Shown here: piece after piece, positions 1 through 10,824 of the stretch | Position numbering within the stretch: position 1 is the first letter of the stretch | Layout of the letters: each line of letters opens with the position of its first letter | Assembly (NCBI GenBank): GCA_013368445.1 | Contig: JAACJO010000001.1 | Span: 2,046,001 to 2,110,000, forward strand | Length of the DNA stretch: 64,000 bases | DNA from: Leucocoprinus leucothites | Lineage: Eukaryota; Basidiomycota; Agaricomycetes; Agaricales; Agaricaceae | Direction: 5' to 3' | The notes under the pieces: model-generated | The model's input: only the letters and a program-made list of their open reading frames with translations | Databases searched by the model: none | What the model was told of the DNA's origin: nothing | Position numbers and translations under genes: made by a program

Positions 1-525
1 TAAGCGTGGACCTACAAGACCATAACACCACTGTAGTGAATAATACACCACAGACCAACCCTGTTCGGCAAATCTGAGTACACTCCTATTCAAATGCTGG
101 AGCTCCTTTCGAGTGTAAGGAGTTTTGCTATGCCCATTGGCGATGGCGTGCCCGTTCAACTGGGCATGGCCACTGCCGTTCGCAATGTGGCCGTTTCCGT
201 TGGAAATGTGCCCATTGCCATTTGAAAGAACACTGTTGCCGTTCTGGAGGGACTTGGCCTGTTCGCGAGCTCGAGCTCTCCGCTTAAGGTCCCTGGTAAG
301 CTTCCACCGTGCAAAAGGCTCAAAGACGCCAAGTCTGAACGCGTCGCGAAGGACGGCCATGATGGCGATGAGAGAAATGACGATACACACGTCGAGTTTG
401 CCGGCATTGTAGTAGGCGGAGTCGGGGAAGGAGTCGACAGGGTTTGGAGTGTCTGTCGGGTACTGAAGGGCAACAAAGGGCACGAGGATGGACGGGAGGT
501 GGTCGAGAGAGAAGAGGGCAGCCAT
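1..525 (-). CDS. LAG1: ceramide synthase (Lag1/Lac1 family), 3' part missing
   Basis: The first ~175 codons are open on the minus strand from an ATG at 525 to the window edge. The protein has an N-terminal hydrophobic start, a membrane segment (VCIVISLIAIMAVLRDAF), then FEPFARWKLTRDLKRRARA. A low-complexity Asn/Gly/His stretch follows, then RKELQHLNRSVLRFAEQGWS and VVYYSLQWCYGL, the usual lead-in to the TLC domain. Lag1 enzymes of the ER acylate sphinganine with fatty acyl-CoA to give dihydroceramide. The TLC domain with its catalytic His pair lies outside the window. A possible donor (gtaggt on the minus strand) sits near position 14. The NGxxNGxGH-type repeat is odd for the family but looks like a disordered linker. 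Confidence 0.82.
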   Translation of the reverse strand, partial: MAALFSLDHLPSILVPFVALQYPTDTPNPVDSFPDSAYYNAGKLDVCIVISLIAIMAVLRDAFRLGVFEPFARWKLTRDLKRRARAREQAKSLQNGNSVLSNGNGHISNGNGHIANGSGHAQLNGHAIANGHSKTPYTRKELQHLNRSVLRFAEQGWSVVYYSLQWCYGLVGPRL

Positions 526-698
526 AGAGAACGGGGGGAGGAGAGGAAGAAGGGATAAAAGAAAAATCCCAGCAGCCACGTTCGAGGCAAGGCAGTCGCA
601 GTCTCGGTCGCGGTGGTTCAACTCACCCTATTTATTTCCTTCTTATTTATTATTTCCAAAAGCTGCCGTGGGAACATTTCTGTCTCTCCTCTTCTCCA
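526..698. promoter_or_regulatory. shared 173-bp promoter, Lag1 / U1A
   Basis: Only 173 bp separate the head-to-head start codons of the ceramide synthase and the U1A protein, so both must be driven from this stretch. It is A/T-rich near 630-660 (TTATTTATTATTTCC) with CT-rich tracts before the U1A start (ctgtctctcctcttctcc), typical of fungal core promoters. No TATA box was recognised with confidence. Confidence 0.6.
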
Positions 699-1626
699 AT
701 GTCCCAACCGAATACCACCCTCTACATCAATAATCTCAACGACAAGGTCAACAAGGAAGAGCTCAGGCTCCAGCTCTATGCCCTTTTCACCACCCATGGC
801 AAAATAATCGACATTGTCGCCTCAAAAAGCACCAAAATGCGCGGCCAGGCCTTTCTCGTCTTTGCTGACCTCGCAGCCGCCACCGCTGCTATGCGTGCCT
901 GCGAGGGTATGATTTTCTATGACAAACCTCTCGTGCGTGCTTCCTGGACGTTGGCTCCTCGACTTGTCTAATCTCATATTCTCTCATCAGCGGATTGATT
1001 ACGCAAAGACAAAGTCCCATGCCACTCTTCGCAGAGAAGACCCCAACTTTGTCCCCCCGAGCTCGGTGCACGCCAACTCCTTGCTGTTCAATCAGACAAA
1101 CGGGAAGCGTCCGAGGGATAGTGATGTCGCGGATGGAGAGCGGACTACGAAACGCGAAAAGTCTGATGACTCTGATGAGGAAATGGAAATTGAAGATGAT
1201 GACGACTCAGGAGCTCAGAACAAGACTTCATGTACGTCTAGTCGTATTATTCGAATACATTGGCTTTTACAATCTATGTTCCAAAAGCGGAAATGTCCTC
1301 TACTGTGCCCCAACAGGTCTCAATGCCCACTACACGACTTCTTTGTACAAATCTACCCCAAGAGGTCACAGATGATGTGCTCTCCGTACTATTCCAGCAG
1401 TATGTGTTGATTAATTTTCCAAGTTTCCGTGTTCTCATCATGCTTCAGACATCCCGGATTGAAATCAGTTCAGGTTACCTGGTCACCTACCCCTAATGCT
1501 GCCGGCGTGCGCGTGAAAATGGCACAGGTTCTTTACGAAAACCCAGATCTTGCGATAACCGCAAAAGAAGCATTAGATGGATTCCTCTTAAAAAAGGGCT
1601 GGCAAATGTCCGTAGCGTTTATTTAA
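699..1626 (+). CDS. U1 snRNP protein A (U1A/U2B''-type, two RRMs)
   Basis: Spliced model: 699-932, 991-1231, 1288-1405, 1449-1626. The lengths sum to 771 nt, a clean 256-residue frame. RRM1 starts with NTTLYINNLNDKVNKEEL and has MRGQAFLVFAD as RNP1; exon 2 opens with RIDYAKTKSH, the U1A/U2B'' hallmark. A charged linker (GKRPRDSD, then DDSDEEMEIEDDDD) leads to RRM2 (RLLCTNLPQEVTDDVLSVLF, ending in GWQMSVAFI). The family binds stem-loop II of U1 snRNA (or IV of U2) in the spliceosome. The third intron uses a weak donor (gttgat at 1406), chosen because only this phase joins LFQQY to HPGLKSVQV. Its stop lies 10 bp from the stop of the next, opposite gene. Confidence 0.9.
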
Positions 1627-1636
1627 CTCTACGTTA

Positions 1637-2587
1637 CTACGCCAAGGCTTCCAACAGTTTCTTCGCGAGCGGCTCAGCAGAGCTAGGGTTCTGGCCTGTG
1701 ATAAGTTTACCGTCCACTACAACGTACGGCTACAATTGTACAATGCTTGTCAGCCTTTGATGATTGCGGAAGATAACAAAATATACCTCCCAGTCTTTGC
1801 CTCTCTCGTAGGCGCCCCCCAATTCTTTAATCTTGTCCTCCAGGAGCCAGGGAACCCACTGACTACTTGTCAGAATTTACCTCAGATGAAAAGCAGCATG
1901 AATAACGGTACCTTCACGCCTCCAACAGCTTCTTCCTCGGTATTAGAAAACCCAGCGACCTTCCTACCGGCGAAAATCGATTTCCCATCTTTACGTGCTC
2001 CAGCGAGTGCACTGAAAAAAACGTCACTATGATTCACCATACAGGTGAGACCAAAAGGAGACTCACGCAGGACCGTGACAGACAGCTGCGACATATTTGT
2101 CTTGCTTCCAGAATGCTTCGATCAGCTTGGCACAATCTGGGTCACTAGGCAAGTCGATGACTGGCCCATGACCTCCAGGGAAGAAAATGGCGACATAATC
2201 GTCTGGGTTGACTTCAGTTAAAGATTTAGCGGCAGCCTGTTTAGCCTGAACTGTCGCATCAGTCTGGAAATTCTGAGCATGTGTATCTTTGGCATCTGTC
2301 GCAGCCTGCAATGTGTGTGTTTTAATGAGATAAGAGTGATAGACGAAACATAGACATACATTGACGCTATTTGGATCGACAGGGAAGGTTTTTTTAGGGG
2401 ATGCAAAGTCAATTTCAAATTTTGGACTGAGAGCATAATATGGGTGCGCGGCTTCGGAGAGCCAATACCCCTGGATCAGAGATGTCATGAGTTTACCGGA
2501 TCACGGTATTGTACCTGAACTTACAGTCTGACCACCAGTCAAGGTCTTGTCAGCGGACGTGAATACGAAAAGGATGCGAGGTGCCAT
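1637..2587 (-). CDS. DJ-1/PfpI-family protein, HSP31-like glyoxalase/chaperone
   Basis: Five exons splice cleanly: MAPRILFVFTSADKTLTGGQT, then GYWLSEAAHPYYALSPKFEI, the segment AIFFPGGHGPVIDLPSDPDC, the nucleophile elbow YVAAVCHGPA, ARKDGKSIFAGRKVAGFSN, VPWLLEDKIKELGGAYERGK, and PYVVVDGKLITGQNPSSAEP to a stop at 1637. The Cys in AVCHGPA and the Glu in WLSEAAHP match the conserved Cys and Glu of the Hsp31 branch. That branch includes glutathione-independent glyoxalases and stress chaperones. A TATA box stands 61 bp before the ATG, fitting stress-inducible expression. Length (~230 residues) is normal. Function beyond the family is inferred. Confidence 0.9.
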
Positions 2588-2647
2588 TGTTGTTGTGGAA
2601 GGAAGATAATAAGAACGTTGTTCAGACCACTGGCTGACTTGCAACTC

Positions 2648-2655
2648 TATATATA
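2648..2655 (-). promoter_or_regulatory. TATA box of the HSP31-like gene
   Basis: TATATATA lies 61 bp upstream of the minus-strand ATG at 2587, in an otherwise mixed sequence. The spacing suits a TATA-dependent fungal core promoter with a short 5' UTR. Confidence 0.55.
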
Positions 2656-2979
2656 CCGGCTTTCCTTCCCAGTCGTCACATTACTCATCCACCAAATCGT
2701 CCCCAAGTTCGTCATTTGTAAGTACTTTCGTATAATAATATACTCGAAGCTGAGAAGCACGCGGAAATTGTCATACTTATGGGTTGTGTGACACTGTCTT
2801 ACTCAGTGATATTCTAATACCGGGAAATAACAAGATCCTATACCCGGCGATTTGTGCTGAAGACTCACCCCAGATAAGATAAGATTAACCCTAGTCCTTA
2901 CATACGGCAATCACCGCTGACACCTACACCATCATACTGCTAAAGTGCTTTCGGTCTCAGCCATCATCTACTTAACACC

Positions 2980-4218
2980 ATGTCCTCGTTCTTTGGCCTG
3001 TAAGTACATATTTCACAGTTCCCATCATTTCCGTATGCTTCCCTTTAGCCCTGACTGGTGCCATTCATATCTGATAATCAATACGAACAGGGGCAAAACA
3101 CGCACGTTCAAACCGCGTAAAGACATACCGGAAGGGACGAAGCAATATCAGTTAAGAAAGTATGCTGAAGCTACATTGGTAAGCTTCCACCATTCTGCCG
3201 AGCTCTATCTTCTCTCGGCCTCATGTGAAAAATATCCTACCCCCTCAACATTAACCGCTCGCCCGACGGTCTTGGACGGTGATTATCGCTGTTTACGATT
3301 GATATGGTTCCTACAATCGCCCCCGATGAGTAGGGGTCCGGAAACTTGAGGTTGGCGGTTCAGCTTCCTGAGGGCGAAGATACAAATGAGTGGCTAGCTG
3401 TTCATGGCGCGTCACCATTGTGTTACTGCTGCGAATCATTGGCTTACCGGCGGATATAGCGGTTGACTTCTTCAACCACCTGAATATGCTCTATGGAACC
3501 GTAACAGAGTTTTGTACACCACAAGAAGTCTGTCCTTGGTTTCCTCAGCTTCTTGGTTTGACCTAATATCGGTGAATCTGATAGTGCCCTGTTATGTCTG
3601 CTGGTCCTCGGTCAGTGAGGTTTTTGTCTGTCCTGGAAGTGCTGACCCGCACTTGGTAGATATGAATATCTATGGGAGGATGGTGCGAAGTTCAAACGCC
3701 CTACGAAACTTCCTGCTCCAGAATATGTTGATGCTTTGATGAACTGGGCACAAAGCATACTGGATGATGAAGCCGTGTTTCCCAATAAAATAGGTGCGCC
3801 AGTGTCCTCGCACAGTAAGATATGTCGGGTTCTCATTCTATTTCTTGGTGCTTCAACAGGCTTGCCTTTCCCTAGAAACTTCAGAGAGACCGTGCGAACG
3901 ATCTTCCGCCGCTTGTTCCGCGTGTATGGGCACATATATAGCAGTCACTTTGACCAGATCTGTGCACTTGGCATTGAAGGTTCAGGCTATTTTATTGCCC
4001 CCTGAGATTTATCGCTGGACTCATGATCTATCAGCGCATCTCAATACCAGCTACCGACACTTCTTTCTCTTTGTCCACGAGGTATCGTGCTTCCTTGTGT
4101 TGTGCTGCAAATACACTTTTGAATATCGCACCTCTAGTTTGATCTAATTGACAAGAAAGAGCTCGCTCCCCTGAGTGAGCTCAACGATGCCATTCTGGCT
4201 GAAGATAAAGGGCGGTAG
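2980..4218 (+). CDS. mob1: MOB1, activator of NDR/LATS-type kinases
   Basis: Exon 1 is tiny (2980-2999, MSSFFGL). It joins GKTRTFKPRKDIPEGTKQYQ at 3091. Later exons give GNLRLAVQLPEGEDTNEWLA, VDFFNHLNMLYGTVTEFCTP, CPVMSAGPRYEYLWEDG, PAPEYVDALMNWAQSILDDE, LPFPRNFRETVRTIFRRLFR, AHLNTSYRHFFLFVHE and FDLIDKKELAPLSELND. This is the whole MOB domain, including Cys and His of its zinc site. Mob1 binds Dbf2/Sid2-like kinases in the mitotic exit/septation network. Exon CPVMSAGPR is only about 26 nt (near 3580-3608), hidden between two introns. The intron at about 3407-3459 needs a GC donor (CATG/GCGCGT) or a very short 38-nt alternative. Several frame changes first look like decay, but all resolve by splicing. 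Confidence 0.92.
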
Positions 4219-4782
4219 AGCCCCTGCAGGACCATTGACCCCCTTTACGTTGTATACCACTAATATCTCCCCTTTTTGAATCTCGCGAACAGCGATGCAT
4301 GTACTTGCATTTTTTGTGACCGGAACCTTTTGTGATTATAGTATAAGCCTAGTTTCTTTCCTCGTTCGTAACTCGTTCGCAAGCATGAATTTGACATCGT
4401 TGAGCGTACAAGCGGCCTTAGCTGCCCATCGCATCCAAAAAGCGATTGAGGCCCCATCCAATTCTGGTCTGATTGATCTTTTCAATACGCCGATTCGGCA
4501 GGTGATTGTATCAATTCATCAACCATCATGACCAGACTGTCCTATACTGGTACATCTTGCCTGCTGTGCTGGCTTGTTTTCCGTTTAAGCTTGCGACAGT
4601 AGGGAGGCATTGACCTTGGTTATCATTGAGTAACTCTGGACTTATCCGCACACCTGGCCGCCAATCGCCGTCCCTTATCATGTAAATGCTGAGTACGTAC
4701 ATACCCCTTGTGTTACCTGTCCTGAATCCACACTCACGGGGGCCATTCCCACACCCAACTACTACATAGATATCTTCTCTCT
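4219..4782. other. intergenic, mob1 3' end to MFS promoter
   Basis: No recognisable gene. A short plus-strand open stretch at about 4385-4531 (MNLTSLSVQAALAAHRIQKA...) has no family signature, and no splice partner was found. It may be chance or an old gene fragment. Confidence 0.4.
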
Positions 4783-6611
4783 ATGCATTCGAGCGGAGAG
4801 GACCACCCGCTCCTTGTACAAGGAACTGAGCAGGGTAATTTTTTGAGCTATTCTGGCCTTAGCCGAACTCACAGTCCTCGTAGGCTACGATGACTCTGCT
4901 GAGGTTGAAGAGATCCTCGGGGGGCGGGAAGAGACGGAGAAAGCTTTACTGCGAAAGGTGGACTTTCGGATGTCCTTCCTCGTCTTCTTGATCATTCTCA
5001 ACTGTGAGCATCAATTCCCCAACGTATTAAAAAACCATAGGACTGATCTTTATAACAGACGTCGACCGAACTAACGCTGCGTATGCCGTTCCATAATTAC
5101 GATGCTACACAGATCCAACTCATACTGTAATCCAGCGCAGCCCGATTACGTGGCTTCGAAGAGGACCTGGGACTGGAAGGGACGCAGTTTTCCTCCGTGT
5201 TATCAATATTCTACGTGGGCTATGTCGTTGTGCAAATACCCTCGTCAGTTTTTCCTCCTGATTTATCGCAGTCTTTGACTTTGACTGACGTATAGGTTCA
5301 GAAACATTTTACTGAATCGGATAAGCAGGCCATCGGTGTATTTGGGCTGCGCCTTGTTGGTCCCTGGTGCAATCACTTTCTGTACAGGTGCAATCGACTC
5401 TTCGATGGATTGCACTGTGAAATGACACATTGTTTCAGGACTTGTAACGACGTAGGAATACTAATTTTTGTCCTTGGAAAGAAAAGAAAAGTGACAACTT
5501 CCGATACAGCTATCACCAGGCCCTCCTTGCACGATTTCTTCTTGGCTTTGCAGAAGCACCTTTTTACTCTGGTGCAATGTTCTTCCTCGGAAGATGGTAC
5601 AAACGCAACGAACTATCCGAGAGAATGGCCTACTTGGTTTGCGGGATGCTCTTCAGCATTGCGTTCGGTACCCTTATTGCTTCCTTCATCCTGGATGTTA
5701 TGGAAGGTGTGCTCGGATTGCCGGCGTGGCACTGGCTTTTTTTCGTTGAGGGAGGTTTAACAACTGTGTCTGCTATTGCAGCAATGTTTATACTTCCTGA
5801 CTTTCCGGAAACAAAGTCTATTAGCTGGTTGTCCCCTGCGGAGCACACGCTGGCGAGGAGAAGGATGGTTGAAGATAGTTCTGGTACCCCAGATCTTCCC
5901 GTCCGCGCTACGTCCGGTTTCTACCTCGCCATTTCGGATTGGAAAGTTTGGTACCTGGCTGCGGCTATGTTCTTCGAGACTGTATCCACGTCGTTTATGA
6001 TATTCTTTCCCACCCTCACAGCAACCATGGGCTATAGTACAACTAGCACGCTATTACTATGTGCACCACCTTGGCTCGCTGCCGCTGCCTCGAGCATTTG
6101 GCTTAGCAGGCACTCTGACAGGATGCAAGAACGTTGCATGCACGTTATCATTCCGTTCATGATCGCAATATGTGGATTCTTGCTAGCCATGGCGACGATG
6201 AACACTGCTATTCGCTATGTCTCGCTGTTAGTTCACCCTCCTTTCTACTTCTTGTTCTCATCTCCCTTTCACAGGTTCTTTATGGCTCAATCGAGCATCA
6301 GCGATGTGACTTTCTTCGCATGGGCGTCATCGACTGTAGGCGACCCTCCAGCAAAGCGTGCCGTTGCGCTCGCTCTCATAAACGCGATTGCCCAAGGTGC
6401 TAACATCGCAGGGGCATACGTGTGGGTCACGGAGTGGGGTCCCACATACACCAAGTCATTTCTGATTTGCACCGTCACTTTTCTTGTGACCATCCTCATG
6501 TGTCTTTATCTGAGAGAGGCGTTGAAGAGATTGAATCATAAGATGGATTTTGAGGATGAACCAAGTGGGCTACAAGTACCTTATACGAAAGGCTGGAGGT
6601 ATCACACTTAA
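4783..6611 (+). CDS. MFS permease, anion:cation symporter (allantoate/nicotinate-type) family
   Basis: Start: MHSSGEDHPLLVQGTEQ, spliced in phase to VLVGYDDSAEVEEILGG. Next come ALLRKVDFRMSFLVFLIILN, the family signature YVDRTNAAARLRGFEEDLGL, and TQFSSVLSIFYVGYVVVQIP. Downstream exons show ISRPSVYLGCALLVPGAITF, GRWYKRNELSERMAYLVCGM, a central loop (PDFPETKSISWLSPAEHTLA) and C-terminal helices ending RYHT at 6611. This layout is typical of fungal Dal5/Tna1/Liz1-like plasma-membrane importers of small organic anions and vitamins. The substrate cannot be told from sequence. An intron near 6225-6274 (gttagt donor) joins RYVSL to FFMAQSSISDV. Length is about 500 residues, normal for the family. 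Confidence 0.85.
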
Positions 6612-7760
6612 CCTGCGATATGCATAGTGATAACATGAAACAAGTGACATCGTTTTTCGATGCCAGTTCTTTGGTCTTGATAGGTCGTGATAGATTGTGT
6701 AAATGCGAGGGCTGGTGAATAAACTGGTAACGGATGAAACAGGTCAGAGCATTTCACGTATTGCGACCGGTCATGTAGATGCTGTTGGTGATCGACACTT
6801 GGGGACTGAACGGAATGACGGTGTAGCGGATCGGAGGATAGTGGAGCAATGAATGATCAATTAGTAATATGAATCGGTATGGACGACTATCGCTTGAGGA
6901 GATGTGAGTAAAGTTTGTTTTTTCTTCTATTGAATATGTACGCAAGTCGAATGACGACATAGACTTGGCAGAAGGGAGACGCAATGGGTTTCGGAGGTAC
7001 GATAATGAAATCCAGGATAAATGAACGAGTCCTCAGCCCATGTAATTATTCCCCTCATATTCGTAGTGCTCCCTAAGACTATGTTTTTATTTCCTTTATT
7101 TGTATCTTCTACTCCTCCCATTCACTCTATCGCATAGGGACATTTCACTTCCACTATATCCATCCACATAACCCTCAGAACCATGACAGCACCATGATAC
7201 AGCTGCACGAGCGTAGTAACCAGTAGGTTAATTTCTTACTGTAGTATGTACGCTCACCAAGCCCTAGCACTGCTGGATTGCTTATGACGGTATATAAATA
7301 TAGAATTGAGTGTCTCTCTTTTTCTGCCCTGAATCTATGGTGCAGGTCACCTAAACACCGCTACTTTGGTGCAAACGAAATAAGGGACGCAAATTTTGCC
7401 CGATTTCTTATTCCTCTATACAAAATGCTCCTTTCATCAGTCTGAGCAAATTGTATCGACAACTCCCTATCCCGGCCAAAATTGACAGAGTTATTTCATG
7501 AAAGCTCCTGGGAATTGGCAGAGTGATGTCATGGTATCCATATATGGAAGGCACTTCCTAAAGTAGTGTATTACTAATCATCTAAAGAAATCAAAAATGA
7601 CAGTAGGAACCTCTGGAATGCAGTGGTACTGCCTCGAACTGGATGCTAGGACTTTGGTTCGATGTGGCTACAAGGATTTTTACACACTGATGAGCCATAA
7701 ATAATGAATTTGGCCCCCTATACTGGCGACAGTGTTGCAGGCGCCCAAGAGGGTATTTTG

Positions 7761-7788
7761 AAATTTAAATTTAATTTAATTTAATTAT
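7761..7788. repeat. A/T-only TTTAA-type simple repeat
   Basis: The stretch is made almost entirely of repeated TTTAA units without G or C. A shorter similar run occurs near 29656-29668. Confidence 0.7.
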
Positions 7789-8879
7789 TTTCCAGTCAAG
7801 GTCCGTTGGCGCTCGCACCAAACTAGCGGCGTCTAGGTGACCCGCACCATATATCATTGCACATGCGTTTATGGTGGTTGACGACCAACTTTTTGCAAGA
7901 GGCTTGCCTTCACTCCCGTTGCCTTGGATGTGCCCAAATTCCTGGCCTTCTCATGGCCAAATCGGCAGGGCTGGGGAACGTGAGGATTTTAGTTGGATAA
8001 TATCCTTCAAAAAAGCGATTTTCTTCATGATGTCTTACTCGTGCCCATGAGCGACTTTCAGAGTCGAAGTATGAGATGCGGGCACAGTCTCCTACGCGCT
8101 TATAGATCGAAATGTCCAGAAACAGATTCTTATGGAGTTTTTCCTTGGTGGTACTACTTGTGTGCACCACTTCTGGTGATCGCCACTTCAAGAAGTGTAT
8201 CCCGCCATGTACAAATTCAGAGATACGCGAGGGAACACATACCCTGAATAGGCAGCTAATTCAGTGTCAGCATCCCTTGTTCTGATCCTTCCCTCAGAGG
8301 TAGGGCCAAGATCGAGACTCTCAGGGCCCCCGCCTGTCTCCGTCAATCGTCATGTCAAGCCATGAGAAAAGTATGCCATGAGATCAGAACAGTTTCCATG
8401 TTCTGAGATGTTCAGTCGTCGCTTTTGGCCAAGTTATTCCGAGAAAGGCCACTCCACAGCTAGCCAGATTGCCCGATAAGAGGTCCTACCGCAGCTGCTG
8501 TCATTGAATATCGAGAGTTGGCGTGGGTATAGACGTACACGGTAGTATTTTTGAATTCAAGGGTGCTTCTTTAAGAGCTCCACTTTGCTCCTCTACTGCC
8601 TGCTGTAAATTAAGTTATCAGTTGGATAAACCTTCCGATCGCGTCGTAACGCCCGATAACGTACGAGCTAAAACCTGTGTGCGAAAGCCCCCTTAAATTT
8701 TACGTGGATAGTGGTTGCGTCCAATGAGCAGGGCAAACGAGTTTGAGTCACGAACAGTTTGCACCCCGAAATATCAGGAAGCAAAGAAGCTCACGCCAGT
8801 ACAAACCGTTTCACTAACCAGCAGTATTCCCAGGAAGAAGAGAGCAAGAGAGACAGGAAATGCAGTTCTGAGCCCAATT

Positions 8880-8887
8880 TGACGTCA
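8880..8887. promoter_or_regulatory. CRE palindrome TGACGTCA
   Basis: An exact 8-bp ATF/CREB-type palindrome spans the line break at 8880/8881. A second copy is at 9079. Nearest recognisable start codons are more than 1.5 kb away, so the target is unknown. Confidence 0.45.
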
Positions 8888-9078
8888 TTCCAACCATTTG
8901 CCCGGGTGGGGGATCTGCACTCCAGCGTCCAAGCGTTCGTGCGTCACAGAAACCGACTAGGCTACATCCGGCTCTTGTTCGTGTGACCATGGAGGAGGCG
9001 AAGAATGTCCTAAGTGTAAGTATATCTGCGATCTCCGTAATTGGACATACCCCGCTAAAGCCCTGCACAGCTAATTCG

Positions 9079-9098
9079 TGACGTCACCATCACGTCAT
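9079..9098. promoter_or_regulatory. CRE palindrome plus adjacent CACGTCAT half-like site
   Basis: TGACGTCA at 9079-9086 is followed after four bases by CACGTCAT at 9091-9098. Paired bZIP sites like this are typical of ATF/CREB-controlled promoters, but no recognised gene follows. Confidence 0.45.
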
Positions 9099-9706
9099 AC
9101 TAATTCTGTCAGCTCGCAAGGTGTCCCTCCAGACAAAGTAGGGCGGTACCGAAAAAAGGTTGATTCTTCCCAGTAATTTTTTTTTACCCAGAAAACCCAA
9201 CAGAATTGCATTTTTTTCACAACTACATAAAAGAGAACCACAAAAGCGAAGAGGCTAGAAATACAGTCTCGCTATGCGTGTATGGAGACAGGCGTGTATA
9301 TGTTATAAACATCCAATGTGGTAGGAAACAGAAAGACATGATTTATGGGTATGAATTATAAAATACCTGCAGGCTGTGTGTATGCGCCGAAAGAGTGATA
9401 ACATTACAAAGTGGGGAAACGGGGGTGCTCAAAATATAGGGAAAATCAAGTCCATAATTGTCTGCATGGAAAACAATGTCTTGTGCCACACTTCAATTTT
9501 TTCCGCTAAAGTCTAAATGAAGAAAACTGGCCATTCCATTTCTGAGGTCAACAGCCAAACCTTGGGGCCTGATGCCTCGGGGGTGTGAGGGTATGCGCCT
9601 TGAATTGACATGGTGAGGGCTTAGGAACCAGTCAACGAATTTGAGATATGATTTAAATCGTGCGCTATGATGAGGTCAATACACGCCCGAAGTAGCGTAC
9701 GTAGCG

Positions 9707-10824
9707 TCAACTCACCTTTACAACAGACCATTGAACGACTAGGTTTTTGATCCTGTCCCTGAGTGCCAATTGACACTGATCACAGGTCAAATGCTCTGCA
9801 AGAGGCCGTAATGCTGATTCCATCGTACTCGTTGACAGGTCTGTTGATAATATTCAGGCTCTATTTGAACAGAACAATCATAATTACGCACCAGGTCTGG
9901 CATCCCATGCGAGATATGCCGATGCGAGCGCCCATGCACGAGTCAACTTTTTCTGCTCGTTAAAATCGCACCATGGGGTAGGTGCGTGTGGATGTGGAGG
10001 GGGTAGCAATACGCGTTTCAAGGCGTCAGAACGTCCAAAGTGTAAAAAGAAGAGTCGTTTCAAATAAACAGGTCCAATATGCTCTGCCATTTCATCCGTG
10101 AGGCTGGCAAGAGGGAAAGAGAGAAGATGTGAAGATGTGGCCACGGCAAGATCATAAAGGTCAAACGAAGCTGAAAGTGCATATAGTTCCAGAGGAAAAA
10201 GCGGAGCGTGCGAAAGTAGCGAGGCATATATTGGAGTCCCAGGCACGATAGCGAGTTTCGGGGTGACTCCATAGGTTGGGAGGCGGTTCACAGCAGTGAC
10301 GAAGGTCGGGAAAGGCGGTGAATAATGGGCACATGACATATCGTACATTATATGCAGGAGAACGTTGAGGACAGTGGAGTGTTCAGGAACCGAAAGCATT
10401 GCATCCTGTCCTTCACTTGGTGCTGGATTCGAGGGAAGTAGGTTGTTGAACTGGTTACTGGAGGAAGTAAGGAGAACCGACGCATGCACATAAAAGAAAA
10501 CACTGTCGGAGGAAAGGAGGACGACATCTGGCGGGTGTTCGTTAATTTGCGCTCCTGGATAAAACGTCGTGGAGATGGAAACGAGTGTGGTGCCCTCTGT
10601 GGGCTCCTCTGTATTGGGCGTGCCATCACTAGAGTGCTTTTGGTAATTGTGAGCAACAACAAGCGAGTGTAAAAGATCAAGCGCACCGGAGGCGTTGGGA
10701 CCTGGGGATTGCCACCTGTCTGGAGCACGGCAGTCTCCGTCGCCTTCGGCGCAAAGCCGAGGTCAAGAGGATCCGCGACGAACTGCAGGACTGAGTCCCA
10801 GTCAGTAGACGTAGATGACTCCAT
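9707..10824 (-). CDS. BTB/POZ-domain protein, basidiomycete type, with an apparent frame break
   Basis: The main exon reads PPDVVLLSSDSVFFYVHASV, then TVLNVLLHIMYDMSCAHYSP and MAEHIGPVYLKRLFFLHFGR, a BTB fold as found in large Agaricomycete families. A second exon (about 9707-9850) adds HLTCDQCQLALRDRIKNLVV and QWSVVK, a Cys-containing tail usual in this group. The likely N-terminus, MESSTSTDWDSVLQFVADPL from 10824, is in another frame from ASGALDLLHSLVVAHNYQKH. The frames part near 10700, where only 14 nt lie between two CAGGT copies, too short for an intron. Either a short indel or an unusual intron explains this. Molecular role unknown; BTB domains mediate dimerisation or cullin-3 binding. 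Confidence 0.7.

Larger units (their letters stand above)
6612..9706. other. 3.1-kb gene-poor region
   Basis: No protein family could be recognised on either strand. Small open stretches (for example minus 7910-8191 and minus 8814-9068) lack motifs and splice partners. Contents worth noting: an A/T pentamer run at 7761-7788, a TATA-like string near 7290, two exact CRE palindromes (8880, 9079), and a micro-ORF beginning ATGGAGGAGG at 8990 followed by a perfect GTAAGT donor. It could carry an unannotated non-coding transcript or be relic sequence. Confidence 0.5.

Noticed and set aside
2980..4218. mob1 as a pseudogene
   Set aside because: The frame changes are all explained by short introns and one microexon; every conserved block is intact.
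8814..9068. minus-strand 84-codon frame in the gene-poor region
   Set aside because: No motif, no splice partner and composition like random sequence.
10700..10720. 14-nt intron in the BTB gene
   Set aside because: Far below any functional intron size; treated as an indel instead.
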